Below are positions 19,173 through 26,866 of a stretch of 64,000 nt of DNA, piece after piece. Source of the DNA: Marinitoga aeolica (GTDB lineage: Bacteria > Thermotogota > Thermotogae > Petrotogales > Petrotogaceae); NCBI RefSeq assembly GCF_029910535.1, contig NZ_CP069362.1, positions 434,001-498,000 of the forward strand, given 5' to 3'. The position numbers were made by a program, and so were the translations under genes. The notes beneath the pieces were generated by a model. It had not been told where the DNA came from and ran no database searches. It was given only the letters and a program-made list of their open reading frames with translations. How positions within the stretch are numbered: the first letter of the stretch is position 1; each line of letters opens with the position of its first letter.

Positions 19173-19868
19173 TTGAGAATATATGGAATGGTAATAGTAT
19201 TTTCTATTACCATTCTTTTATTAAGTATTATTATATATTATTTATTTGGAACAAATGATATAAAAACTGTTATCAGAGAGCCAATTCCTTCATACTCTAT
19301 AAAAAACTATCATAATGACATAAAAAATGATATAATCTCAATGATTAATGAATCCAAAAATTTATCGAGGATATTTTTTGTTATTAAAGACCTTGGAGTT
19401 TTTATTGGGAAAATACATATAAATTATTCCAATAATCATATTTCTATTGCTGTAGTTAATAATGAAATATATGATGAATTAAAAACTACATTAAAATCGT
19501 TTGATTCAACATTAAAAGAATATAAGGAAAAACTAACTTTTTATGGTCTTCAATTAAATAAAAATATTGCTTATTCAAAAAATTTTACATTGATAAATTA
19601 TCCAACAATTGCCGTAACTAATTTATCGAAGTTAACTTTAAAGGAATTGAGCTTTTTAAAACTAAAATATTTTGTTATGGATAAAGAAAATTATAAGCCG
19701 TATTCTTTTAAAACCGAAATTCTTGAAAAATTAAAAAAAGAAAACGGTATTATTCTGGATTCTAATATTCTGAATAATCCTGGCGTTCGTCCACTTTTAA
19801 ATGTGTTTGTGGAATTGGGAATAAATGTAATTTATGATATGAAAGTTTATACTGGAGGAATACATTAA
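19173..19868 (+). CDS. Membrane-anchored protein of unknown function next to CtpA
   Basis: I do not recognise a family with confidence. The 231-residue protein has one N-terminal membrane segment (VIVFSITILLLSIIIYYLF) and a soluble domain that should face outwards. Alternating hydrophobic strands and a final segment NNPGVRPLLNVFVELGINV suggest an alpha/beta fold. In many genomes a divergent polysaccharide deacetylase (YibQ type) sits right after ctpA. The position and last block recall it, but the usual catalytic residues are not visible. The start is TTG behind GGGAGG, one base after the ctpA stop, and its last base is shared with the next start codon. Confidence 0.6.
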   Translation: MRIYGMVIVFSITILLLSIIIYYLFGTNDIKTVIREPIPSYSIKNYHNDIKNDIISMINESKNLSRIFFVIKDLGVFIGKIHINYSNNHISIAVVNNEIYDELKTTLKSFDSTLKEYKEKLTFYGLQLNKNIAYSKNFTLINYPTIAVTNLSKLTLKELSFLKLKYFVMDKENYKPYSFKTEILEKLKKENGIILDSNILNNPGVRPLLNVFVELGINVIYDMKVYTGGIH

Positions 19869-20293
19869 TGTTTAATAATATATTCAAAATTCTTTTTTTA
19901 CCCCATAAAATTAAAAATATCAAGTATGATACAATCTTTATTGGTTTTATTATATTATTTTATTTTTGGTTTTCACCATTTTTCAAATATATTTCTTTAT
20001 ATGCTTTTATTTTAAAAAGCATTGTTTTGATATTTTTCATATTCATTAATAATGTTTTAAGATCATTTTTTTACTCCATAAATGATTTTAGAATAATTTT
20101 CCCATATTATATGCTTTCTCTCTCACCTATTTTATTATTAGGTTTTTTTTCATTTTTTAATTATTATTTAGTAATTCCACTTATATGGATAGAATTATTA
20201 AAGGGATATAAAGATTTTAAAAATAAAAATTTTTATGCTTTAGTTATAGGAACTTTTATAGATATATTAATATACATTATATTGTGGAGATGA
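19868..20293 (+). CDS. Small multi-spanning membrane protein, unknown
   Basis: This 141-residue protein is highly hydrophobic with about four to five membrane helices (for example TIFIGFIILFYFWF, LYAFILKSIVLIFFIFI and YYLVIPLIWIELL). The amphipathic start MFNNIFKILFLPHKIKN recalls Yip1-domain membrane proteins, but this is only a loose resemblance. Its ATG overlaps the stop codon of the preceding gene by one base, so it is translated with it. It lies four bases before the RND exporter gene, which suggests it is an accessory part of that exporter or of the CtpA pathway. Confidence 0.6.
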   Translation: MFNNIFKILFLPHKIKNIKYDTIFIGFIILFYFWFSPFFKYISLYAFILKSIVLIFFIFINNVLRSFFYSINDFRIIFPYYMLSLSPILLLGFFSFFNYYLVIPLIWIELLKGYKDFKNKNFYALVIGTFIDILIYIILWR

Positions 20294-20297
20294 AATC

Positions 20298-22655
20298 ATG
20301 AAAAAAAGATATTTAATAATCTCTGAATTTCTTACAAAAAATTATAAATGGTTATTAATATTATTCTTTATATTATCTTTTGGTATTATATATAATTTAA
20401 AAAACTTAAAAATAAATTCTGATCTTTTGGAATTACTTCCAAAAGATGATCCTATTGCTATTTCATATAAAAAGGAATTAGCCCAACAATCAGAATCTGA
20501 AGTAATGATTGTTGCTTTTTATATAAACAATAACATTGATCATAAAAAATTAGCTTTGGACTTTTATACCAGAATGAAAGCTTTGCCAGAATTTAAAGAT
20601 TTAGCAAAAACAGATGTTTCTTTATTATTGTCCTATGGATTTTTAAATGTTTCTAATTCAAGATTAATTGACGAATTAATGAATAATATAAAAGATACAT
20701 TTAATGCTTTTTCAGATATTAATCCTTATGATTTTAAATCATTTGAATATATTAATGATACTATATATTTATTAGATAAATTAAACAAAAATTTTGAAAG
20801 TTCTAAAGAAACTGATCCTATGTTGGGTTACTACACTTTATCACCAGATAAAAAAATTATGGTAATGGGGGTTACATTTAAAGAGCCTACTTCAAATCTT
20901 GCTTTTGTAAATAAAATTATACCTAAAGTAAAAAGAGTCTTAGCCTCTATAAATCAAGACTATTCTATAAAAACAGGGCTAACTGGAGCTTACATATATT
21001 CATATGAAGCTAATAAAACTGTTTCTTTTGATTTTTCCATTACCACATATTTATCTATTATATTGATTATTATTATTTTCTACATCACATTTGGAAATAT
21101 AATTACTACAATTTTGGTTTTTGTTAGTTTATTAATTTCTGTAGGGGTTACTTTAGGATTATCTACCATCGTATTTAAAGAATTTAACATATTAACTTCT
21201 TTTGTTGCAGCTATAACATTAGGTTTGGGTATAGATTATGGAATTCACATTACAAGTCGTTTGATCACGGAATTTAAAGAAAGAAAAAATTACATTGAAG
21301 CATTAGCTATAACCTATGAAACAGTATTGATACCCGTTATTTTCGGTGTACTAACAACAATATTTGTATTTTTATCTTTAATATTCATGAAATTACCTGC
21401 ATTTACACAAATGGCTTTAATTAGTAGTATTGGATTATTTGTTTTTGCAATAATAATGATATTTATTACGCCTATTACATTTTATCCATTTAGAAATATT
21501 ATTCTTAAAACATATAGGGAAAATAAAATTAATATCTGGTTTCAAAAACTCGGGAGATGGATTCCTAAACGTAGAAAATTTATTTTAACCTTTCTTTCAT
21601 TTTTTGTTATCGTTTTTTCTATATTTGGTATAATTAATTTTTCTAATTTTTCATATACTCCTCCCGGACTTGCTCCAACAAATGCGGAAAGTACAAAAGT
21701 TTTCAAAGATATTGCAAACCATTTTGGTACATCTTTATTCAATGAGATGCAATTTATTGTTAGAATAGATGAAGATTCAAAAAAAATAATCGAGGATTTA
21801 AAAAAATCTCCATATGTCTCTAAAGTGGAAAGTTATTTGGATATATTGAAAAAGCAATTAGGGGATTTCGAAAAACTAAAGATTAAAACTAAGGAAATAT
21901 CTGAATTAGTAAATGACCCGTTTGCTGTTGCAGTTTTAAAAAAGTATGGAATTTATTCAGAAACTTTGAAAATTATAGACTTAGCTACCAAATCAAAAAA
22001 CGAAAAAGATTTTATAGTAGGAATAACCGAATTAATACCTGAAAATTTAAGAAAAAACATTTTAATTAATAAAGATGGTAAGGATTATTTTATTGTATAT
22101 GTCACCCCTTCTATTGATTTAAATTCAAATAATGGTATGAAATATTTTTTTGACTCTTTGAATAAATATTTGAATCGTTTTTTAGGTAATAAAAAAGCAT
22201 TATATAAATTGATGTATATTATTGAAAGCAGATTTTATTATGTAATATTATTTTCAGTATTTATGATAGGTATACTCACATTTTTTTCAAGAAAGTCGCT
22301 TAAAGAAACTATAATATCTATATTTGGATTAATATTCACAAATTTATCAGCTTTTGGAGTTATTTACTTTCTTGACATTAAAGCAACATTTTTAACGATA
22401 ATTTCACTCCCCTTAATATTTGGAATAGGGGTTGATGGTTATATACATATTTTCCATGCTATTGACGAAGATAAGGTTCATTACTGGCATACATTAAAAG
22501 CCACTACATTATCTTTTTTAACCACAATATCATCTTTCATTACTTTTCAGTTATCGCGTGGAGAATTACTCAAACAGTTCAGTTTAACTATGGTTCTGGG
22601 AATTTCTATAGTATGGGCTATGACAGTTTTACTTATTCCATCATTGAAAAAATGA
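20298..22655 (+). CDS. RND superfamily (MMPL/HAE3-type) exporter
   Basis: The 785-residue protein has the RND layout: one N-terminal membrane helix (WLLILFFILSFGIIY), a large external domain, five helices, a second external domain and five more helices. The HAE3/MMPL hallmark GxDYxxH is present in the first half as LGLGIDYGIHI. The second half carries the related GIGVDGYIHIFHAI. Family members export lipids, hopanoids or hydrophobic compounds using the proton gradient. The substrate is unknown here. No adaptor or outer membrane channel gene is adjacent. It ends the udk-like/ctpA operon. No separate terminator is evident before the small-RNA promoter at 22713. Confidence 0.85.
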   Translation: MKKRYLIISEFLTKNYKWLLILFFILSFGIIYNLKNLKINSDLLELLPKDDPIAISYKKELAQQSESEVMIVAFYINNNIDHKKLALDFYTRMKALPEFKDLAKTDVSLLLSYGFLNVSNSRLIDELMNNIKDTFNAFSDINPYDFKSFEYINDTIYLLDKLNKNFESSKETDPMLGYYTLSPDKKIMVMGVTFKEPTSNLAFVNKIIPKVKRVLASINQDYSIKTGLTGAYIYSYEANKTVSFDFSITTYLSIILIIIIFYITFGNIITTILVFVSLLISVGVTLGLSTIVFKEFNILTSFVAAITLGLGIDYGIHITSRLITEFKERKNYIEALAITYETVLIPVIFGVLTTIFVFLSLIFMKLPAFTQMALISSIGLFVFAIIMIFITPITFYPFRNIILKTYRENKINIWFQKLGRWIPKRRKFILTFLSFFVIVFSIFGIINFSNFSYTPPGLAPTNAESTKVFKDIANHFGTSLFNEMQFIVRIDEDSKKIIEDLKKSPYVSKVESYLDILKKQLGDFEKLKIKTKEISELVNDPFAVAVLKKYGIYSETLKIIDLATKSKNEKDFIVGITELIPENLRKNILINKDGKDYFIVYVTPSIDLNSNNGMKYFFDSLNKYLNRFLGNKKALYKLMYIIESRFYYVILFSVFMIGILTFFSRKSLKETIISIFGLIFTNLSAFGVIYFLDIKATFLTIISLPLIFGIGVDGYIHIFHAIDEDKVHYWHTLKATTLSFLTTISSFITFQLSRGELLKQFSLTMVLGISIVWAMTVLLIPSLKK

Positions 22656-22712
22656 AATTTACATAACTACCTTTTTTGTTACGTTTGAAAATTCACAATT
22701 AATATTCAAGTA

Positions 22713-22741
22713 TTGAAAAGTAACATTTATTTTTGTATACT
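22713..22741 (+). promoter_or_regulatory. Promoter of the C-rich small RNA
   Basis: TTGAAA (22713-22718), spacer of exactly 17 bases, TATACT (22736-22741). Each hexamer has five of six consensus bases. A start near 22748 gives a transcript of about 77 bases ending at the terminator at 22824. No ribosome binding site or frame follows. Confidence 0.7.
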
Positions 22742-22747
22742 ATTGTT

Positions 22748-22824
22748 GTAAAAAGAAAATCCCCCTATCCCCCCCTGAAATAGATGGATAGACATTTAGC
22801 GGATCCGTTGGATCCGTTTTTTTT
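22748..22824 (+). ncRNA. Candidate C-rich trans-acting small RNA
   Basis: A promoter and a strong terminator about 80 bases apart enclose a non-coding stretch. It has two C-runs (22761-22765 and 22769-22775). The first is predicted single stranded. The second begins in the stem CTATCC/GGATAG (22765-22770 with 22786-22791) and leads into its loop. A second hairpin with a U8 tail is the terminator. C-rich single-stranded segments are the known hallmark of small RNAs that block Shine-Dalgarno sequences in Gram-positive bacteria. Perfect matches exist to ribosome binding sites in this window (glgD nine bases, glgC eight, ndk and rpsS seven). The next gene has its own promoter, which argues against a plain leader attenuator. 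Confidence 0.6.
22800..22824 (+). terminator. Terminator of the small RNA
   Basis: CGGATCC-GTT-GGATCCG is a perfect seven-base-pair stem with a three-base loop, followed directly by eight T. This is a textbook Rho-independent terminator and would also stop read-through from the RND operon. Confidence 0.88.
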
Positions 22825-22829
22825 ATTTG

Positions 22830-22838
22830 TGTTATAAT
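22830..22838 (+). promoter_or_regulatory. Extended -10 promoter of the histidine-kinase look-alike
   Basis: TGTTATAAT (22830-22838) is a TGn-TATAAT element six bases after the small-RNA terminator. Transcription would begin near 22845 and the GAGGTGA ribosome binding site follows. There is no good -35 box, because that place is taken by the terminator stem. Confidence 0.5.
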
Positions 22839-22876
22839 TTAAATATATATATTAGTTTAGTCTTTGAGGTGAAAAT

Positions 22877-24598
22877 ATGAAAAATTCATTCAAACAACTT
22901 ATGCTTATTTATTTATTCATTGTATTGTCTTTCATTTCATTAATCTTCCTGATAAAAATAGACATTGATAATTATGAACAAAAAAATTTGAAAAATTATC
23001 TAAAAAATACAATATTTCAATTGGATGAAAAAGTAAAGAAAAATATCGAGCATTATATAAATTATCAGAAGTTTACATTTAAGCCATTTAAGTTAGCCAT
23101 ATATCAAAACGATAAGATTATATATTCTGATTTTAAGAATATTAATGATAATAATTTCTTCTATAGTGAAATTGAAATAAAAAATAAGAAATATATTTAT
23201 ACCTATAGTCTACTTGAATATATTGATTATCTTAATTTAATTTCAAATAGTAATATAATTTTAAAATACAATAATAAATTATTTTTTAAAAACAATTTTT
23301 ATACAAATTCCTCTGATTCTATTAAATCAGCAATTCAAATCTTTATCCCCTATAAAAAAATGTTGTTTTATATTGTTCCAGATAAAAATTTAAATATATT
23401 ATTTATGGATAAATTATCTTTATATATTATTGTTAATTCTATACTATTTTTTATTCTATTTCTGATTTTGAAAAAAAATTATTTTTATTCTATAAAAGAT
23501 CTTAATTTAATATTAAATTCTATTAATGGAAATAATAAAAAGAATATTAAATTAAATACAGATATTGGTATTTCTTTAAAAGAAAAAATAGACAATATAA
23601 TTAACACCTTAAAAAACAAAGAAAATAAAATTTCCGAATTAAAAATTCATATTAAACAAATAGAAAATAAGAATAATTCTTTGATAAATGATCTTATTTT
23701 TTCCATTAATACCCCTATTCAAAATCTTATTAATTCTTTAAATATAAAGCTATCAAAGGATATAGAAAAAAGCTTAATAATAAAAAATATTTCTGAGATT
23801 AATTATTTAATGGAAGAATTTAAAAATGCTTTTTTCTTCAGCTCAGATAAATTTGTGCAAAATTGTTTTGAGTTTTTTGATATAAATAAATTTCATAGTG
23901 AACTTGTTTACTTTTTATCTTTTTATCTTAGTAAAAAAACAGTTAATATAAAGAAGCATATGAATATAAAAAACTCTATTGTTTTTTCGAATAAAGATAA
24001 ACTATATAAAGTATTATATAAAATACTAACGCTTATTCTTAAAGAAAAAGAAAGCGGAAATATTATTATCTCTTACTCTTTAATAAAAAGCGGCGTATTA
24101 GAAGTTAAGATAATTGACAAAGATAATATTTTTAATGATTATATCTTATTATTAAACAAACAAATTCCCCTGGACAAAACAGATATAAAATTATATGATA
24201 TTATGTTAATTAAGAAATATATAAAAGATTTAAAAGGAATTATATTTTTGAACCAAAATGATTCTGATTTAATCATTAAAATTGAAATTTCCGTGGATTA
24301 TATAGACTTTATAAAGAATTATGATCTTAATAATCTTAAAAATTTATACTTAACAAAATTAATTGAAAGCGAATATACAGTAAGTCAAGCAAATAAATAT
24401 ATTAAAGAAATAATTGCTTTATCTATTGACGTATTAAATAATTTTAACCCTGATAAAATAAATATATTAAAGAATTATCTGATTAAAAATGATTTCCATA
24501 TATTTTATAATTGGATAAATTTTATAATAGAATATAAAGATGATTCAAATGTTGCTGTTTTCAAAAATCTATTAATAGAAAAATTAAGGAGCTTATAA
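22877..24598 (+). CDS. Membrane histidine-kinase look-alike lacking catalytic residues
   Basis: The 573-residue protein has the layout of a sensor kinase: membrane helix 1 (about 8-27), an external domain of about 150 residues, helix 2 (about 180-199), a coiled coil (about 235-275), a DHp-like helix pair and an ATPase-like fold (about 330-472). Aligning FSINTP (275-280) with the usual HELRTP puts Phe275 at the phosphorylated His. The N box is replaced by YKILTLILK, and the G1 DxGxG by DKDNIF. The place of GLGLxIVK reads IKLYDIMLIKK. It cannot be a normal kinase if this alignment holds. A C-terminal helical domain (473-573) is unrecognised. No response regulator is adjacent. It could be a sensor scaffold or partner for another kinase. 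Confidence 0.65.
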   Translation: MKNSFKQLMLIYLFIVLSFISLIFLIKIDIDNYEQKNLKNYLKNTIFQLDEKVKKNIEHYINYQKFTFKPFKLAIYQNDKIIYSDFKNINDNNFFYSEIEIKNKKYIYTYSLLEYIDYLNLISNSNIILKYNNKLFFKNNFYTNSSDSIKSAIQIFIPYKKMLFYIVPDKNLNILFMDKLSLYIIVNSILFFILFLILKKNYFYSIKDLNLILNSINGNNKKNIKLNTDIGISLKEKIDNIINTLKNKENKISELKIHIKQIENKNNSLINDLIFSINTPIQNLINSLNIKLSKDIEKSLIIKNISEINYLMEEFKNAFFFSSDKFVQNCFEFFDINKFHSELVYFLSFYLSKKTVNIKKHMNIKNSIVFSNKDKLYKVLYKILTLILKEKESGNIIISYSLIKSGVLEVKIIDKDNIFNDYILLLNKQIPLDKTDIKLYDIMLIKKYIKDLKGIIFLNQNDSDLIIKIEISVDYIDFIKNYDLNNLKNLYLTKLIESEYTVSQANKYIKEIIALSIDVLNNFNPDKINILKNYLIKNDFHIFYNWINFIIEYKDDSNVAVFKNLLIEKLRSL

Positions 24599-24613
24599 GC
24601 TCCTTAATTTTTT
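24584..24613. terminator. Perfect palindromic bidirectional terminator between convergent genes
   Basis: A 24-base perfect palindrome (TTAAGGAGCTTA and its mirror, 24584-24607) is followed by TTTTTT on the plus strand. A shorter AT-rich tail lies on the minus side. It includes the last codons and stop of the kinase look-alike and lies just past the rnfB stop, so it can end both the plus-strand unit and the 20-gene minus-strand run. Confidence 0.75.
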
Positions 24614-24959
24614 AAAATTTCTCTTTTATTTTATCTGGATCTTCTCCAATTTCTTCCCAGATTTTATTTAATTCATCATCTGACATTTTTGATAACTTTG
24701 TCAATTTTTCAGGTACTCCTTGCCTTTTTCCAGGTAAACATCCATCTGCTTTTACTTCCCCATTAACAAAACCTTTTGCAAATCCTGAACATCCAGGATA
24801 TCCACAAGCTCCACAATTTATCCCAGGTAGCAAGTTTTCTGCAAAAACTACTCTAACATCTTCTTTTACTTCAAATTTCTTTTCCGCAAAAGCTAAAAAA
24901 GCTCCAGCTGAAAAACCTAATATTGCAAGTAATATTACTGCATTTATAACTATAGACAT
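24612..24959 (-). CDS. rnfB: Rnf complex subunit B, short form
   Basis: RnfB receives electrons from ferredoxin in the Rnf complex. The 115-residue protein has the N-terminal membrane helix (INAVILLAILGFSAGAFLAF) and the four-cysteine iron-sulphur domain CGACGYPGC plus a later Cys (C49, C52, C57, C74). It then ends in a short acidic tail. Most RnfB proteins continue with at least two [4Fe-4S] ferredoxin domains, giving 180-330 residues; these are absent. The stop is followed at once by a terminator and there is no downstream frame on this strand with more cysteines, so this is not a simple frameshift. It is the last gene of the rnf operon, 13 bases after rnfA. Confidence 0.85.
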   Translation of the reverse strand: MSIVINAVILLAILGFSAGAFLAFAEKKFEVKEDVRVVFAENLLPGINCGACGYPGCSGFAKGFVNGEVKADGCLPGKRQGVPEKLTKLSKMSDDELNKIWEEIGEDPDKIKEKF

Positions 24960-24972
24960 AAAAACTCCTCCC

Positions 24973-25548
24973 TTATATTTTTATGAGACCAGAGAATCCC
25001 ATAAAAGCCATTGATAGCAATCCAGCAGTAATCAAAGCAATAGCTGTACCTTTAAATGGCTCAGGAACATCATAATAATCCATTCTCTCTCTAATAGCAG
25101 AAAAAATTATTAAAGCCATACCAAAACCAAATCCTGCACCTAATGAATTTATAATAGTTTCCATTAATGTATATTTATTCATTACATTAATTAAAGCTAA
25201 ACCTAAAATAGCACAATTGGTCGTGATTAATGGTAGATAAATCCCTAAAGCTTCATATAAGTTTGGTGAAACCTTTTTAATATAGAATTCTATAAATTGA
25301 ACTAACGTTGCTATAACCAATATAAATACTATTGTTGTTAAAAATTCTAACCCCATTTTCACTAATAATAAGTTTAAAAACCAGGTTATGATACTGGATA
25401 AAACCATAACAAATATAACAGCCATTGACATTCCTGAAGCAGAACTTATCTTTTTTGAAACACCTAAAAACGGACATATACCCAAAAATTTTGATAAAAC
25501 AAAATTATTTACTAGAATTGCTGAAAGAAATATGAAAAATAGCTTCAT
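24973..25548 (-). CDS. rnfA: Rnf complex subunit A
   Basis: RnfA is one of two homologous six-helix membrane subunits of the ion-pumping Rnf ferredoxin:NAD+ oxidoreductase. The 191-residue protein begins MKLFFIFLSAILVNNFVLSKFLGICPFLGVSKK, with the conserved Cys and NN-V motif of the RnfA/NqrE family. A second Cys lies in the related TTNCAILGLAL block. Those cysteines hold the [2Fe-2S] centre within the membrane in recent structures. It overlaps rnfE by four bases. Standard length and topology; no anomalies. Confidence 0.95.
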   Translation of the reverse strand: MKLFFIFLSAILVNNFVLSKFLGICPFLGVSKKISSASGMSMAVIFVMVLSSIITWFLNLLLVKMGLEFLTTIVFILVIATLVQFIEFYIKKVSPNLYEALGIYLPLITTNCAILGLALINVMNKYTLMETIINSLGAGFGFGMALIIFSAIRERMDYYDVPEPFKGTAIALITAGLLSMAFMGFSGLIKI

Positions 25549-26162
25549 TTCTTCTCACCAGCCTTTGCCTTATTTCTATTATGTATTCCAATCGTATTAA
25601 ACATTGCTAGTAACATACCTAATACTAAAAATGCTCCTGGTGGAAGTATCATAACATATAATTTCATTGCGTCTCCCCAGATAGGTAATCCAAAGATTGT
25701 ACCATTTCCTAATAATTCCCTAACTGATCCCAATAATATTAATGAACCTGTAAAACCTAATCCCATACCTAAAGCATCATATATAGAATCTAATACACTA
25801 TTTTTTGAAGCAAACGATTCAGCTCTTCCCAAAATTATACAGTTAACAACTATCAATGGAATAAATAGTCCTAAAGTCTTCCATAAATCATATGTATATC
25901 CGTGCATTAACAAATCAACCATTGTAACAAATGAAGCAATAACTACTATGTAAATAGGAATTCTTATATTTTTAGGTACCAATTTTTTTATTAATGATAC
26001 TACTATATTAGATAAAATCAAAACAGCTAATGTTGCTAACCCCATCCCTAAAGCATTTTCTGCATTTGTTGTTGTAGCAAGTGTTGGACACATACCCAAA
26101 ACCTGTATGAAAGTAGGATTTTGCTGGAACAATCCTGCTTTTAAATTTTTTATATCAGCCAT
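25545..26162 (-). CDS. rnfE: Rnf complex subunit E
   Basis: RnfE pairs with RnfA in inverted orientation in the membrane. The 205-residue protein shows the family pattern: QQNPTFIQVLGMCPTLATTTNAENALGMG at the start, the VVNCIILGRAESFASKN block with its Cys, and LPPGAFLVLGMLLAMFN near the end. About six membrane helices. Its start overlaps the rnfG stop by one base and its end overlaps rnfA by four bases. This tight packing fits a complex made in fixed ratio. Confidence 0.95.
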   Translation of the reverse strand: MADIKNLKAGLFQQNPTFIQVLGMCPTLATTTNAENALGMGLATLAVLILSNIVVSLIKKLVPKNIRIPIYIVVIASFVTMVDLLMHGYTYDLWKTLGLFIPLIVVNCIILGRAESFASKNSVLDSIYDALGMGLGFTGSLILLGSVRELLGNGTIFGLPIWGDAMKLYVMILPPGAFLVLGMLLAMFNTIGIHNRNKAKAGEKK

Positions 26163-26866
26163 TATTGAATCACCCCTTTGGATTTGAGGTATTCAAACCC
26201 TACATTTATTGAATTTGCAACAGCTCTTGGCGTAATTGTTGCACCTGTCATTATATCACTTGTTTGAACTATACCTTTTTCTTTTCCTTCTTTTATTTGT
26301 TCTGGTGTACTTAAAATAACTCCTGCATCTTTATTTACTTTTACACCATTAATTAATCCTTTATAAGAAATTGGATAGAATCTTTCTTTCACCTTTTCTT
26401 CAGCAATATTAGCCCCTAAACCTGGTGTCTCTTGAGAATATGAGATTACTTCCAAATTATTAAAATATAATTCTTTATCTTTCACAAAAGATACTACAGA
26501 AATAACTTCTCCACCAAAACCTATACTTGATACTGTTAAAATATATATTTCCTGACCTTTTGAATTTACATATTTATATACTGGAGAATAAACCTTCGAT
26601 TTCCCATTGGAATAAACCACACCATTTTCATTAGAGTCCCAAATAGCTGAACTTAATTCTTTTGATGATGTTGGAATATCTTTTTGATCTATTAATAACC
26701 CTTCACCTCTAGAATCTTGTAAAACTTTTTTAATAGCCTTTAATTTAGCCTGTAATTCAGCATTATCAATAGCTGGTTTAGTTGATACATATACTAAAGA
26801 GACAATAAACCCTGAAATTACAATAAATAACATCAATATAAATCCTGTTTTCATGTATTCTTTCAT
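26162..26866 (-). CDS. rnfG: Rnf complex subunit G (FMN-binding)
   Basis: RnfG is anchored by one N-terminal helix (TGFILMLFIVISGFIVSLVYV) and carries an external domain with covalently bound FMN. The flavin attachment motif S/TGATxT is present as TGATIT, with the last Thr as expected acceptor, near residue 210. The protein is 234 residues, slightly longer than the common 190-210. The flavin transferase ApbE needed for attachment is not encoded in this window. Overlaps rnfD by four bases and rnfE by one. Confidence 0.94.
   Translation of the reverse strand: MKEYMKTGFILMLFIVISGFIVSLVYVSTKPAIDNAELQAKLKAIKKVLQDSRGEGLLIDQKDIPTSSKELSSAIWDSNENGVVYSNGKSKVYSPVYKYVNSKGQEIYILTVSSIGFGGEVISVVSFVKDKELYFNNLEVISYSQETPGLGANIAEEKVKERFYPISYKGLINGVKVNKDAGVILSTPEQIKEGKEKGIVQTSDIMTGATITPRAVANSINVGFEYLKSKGVIQ

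Noticed and set aside
22761-22775. C-runs as a sequencing artefact or simple low-complexity tract
   Set aside because: They lie in a unit with a proper promoter, two stems and a terminator, so chance low complexity is less likely. Re-reading the run length would still be sensible.
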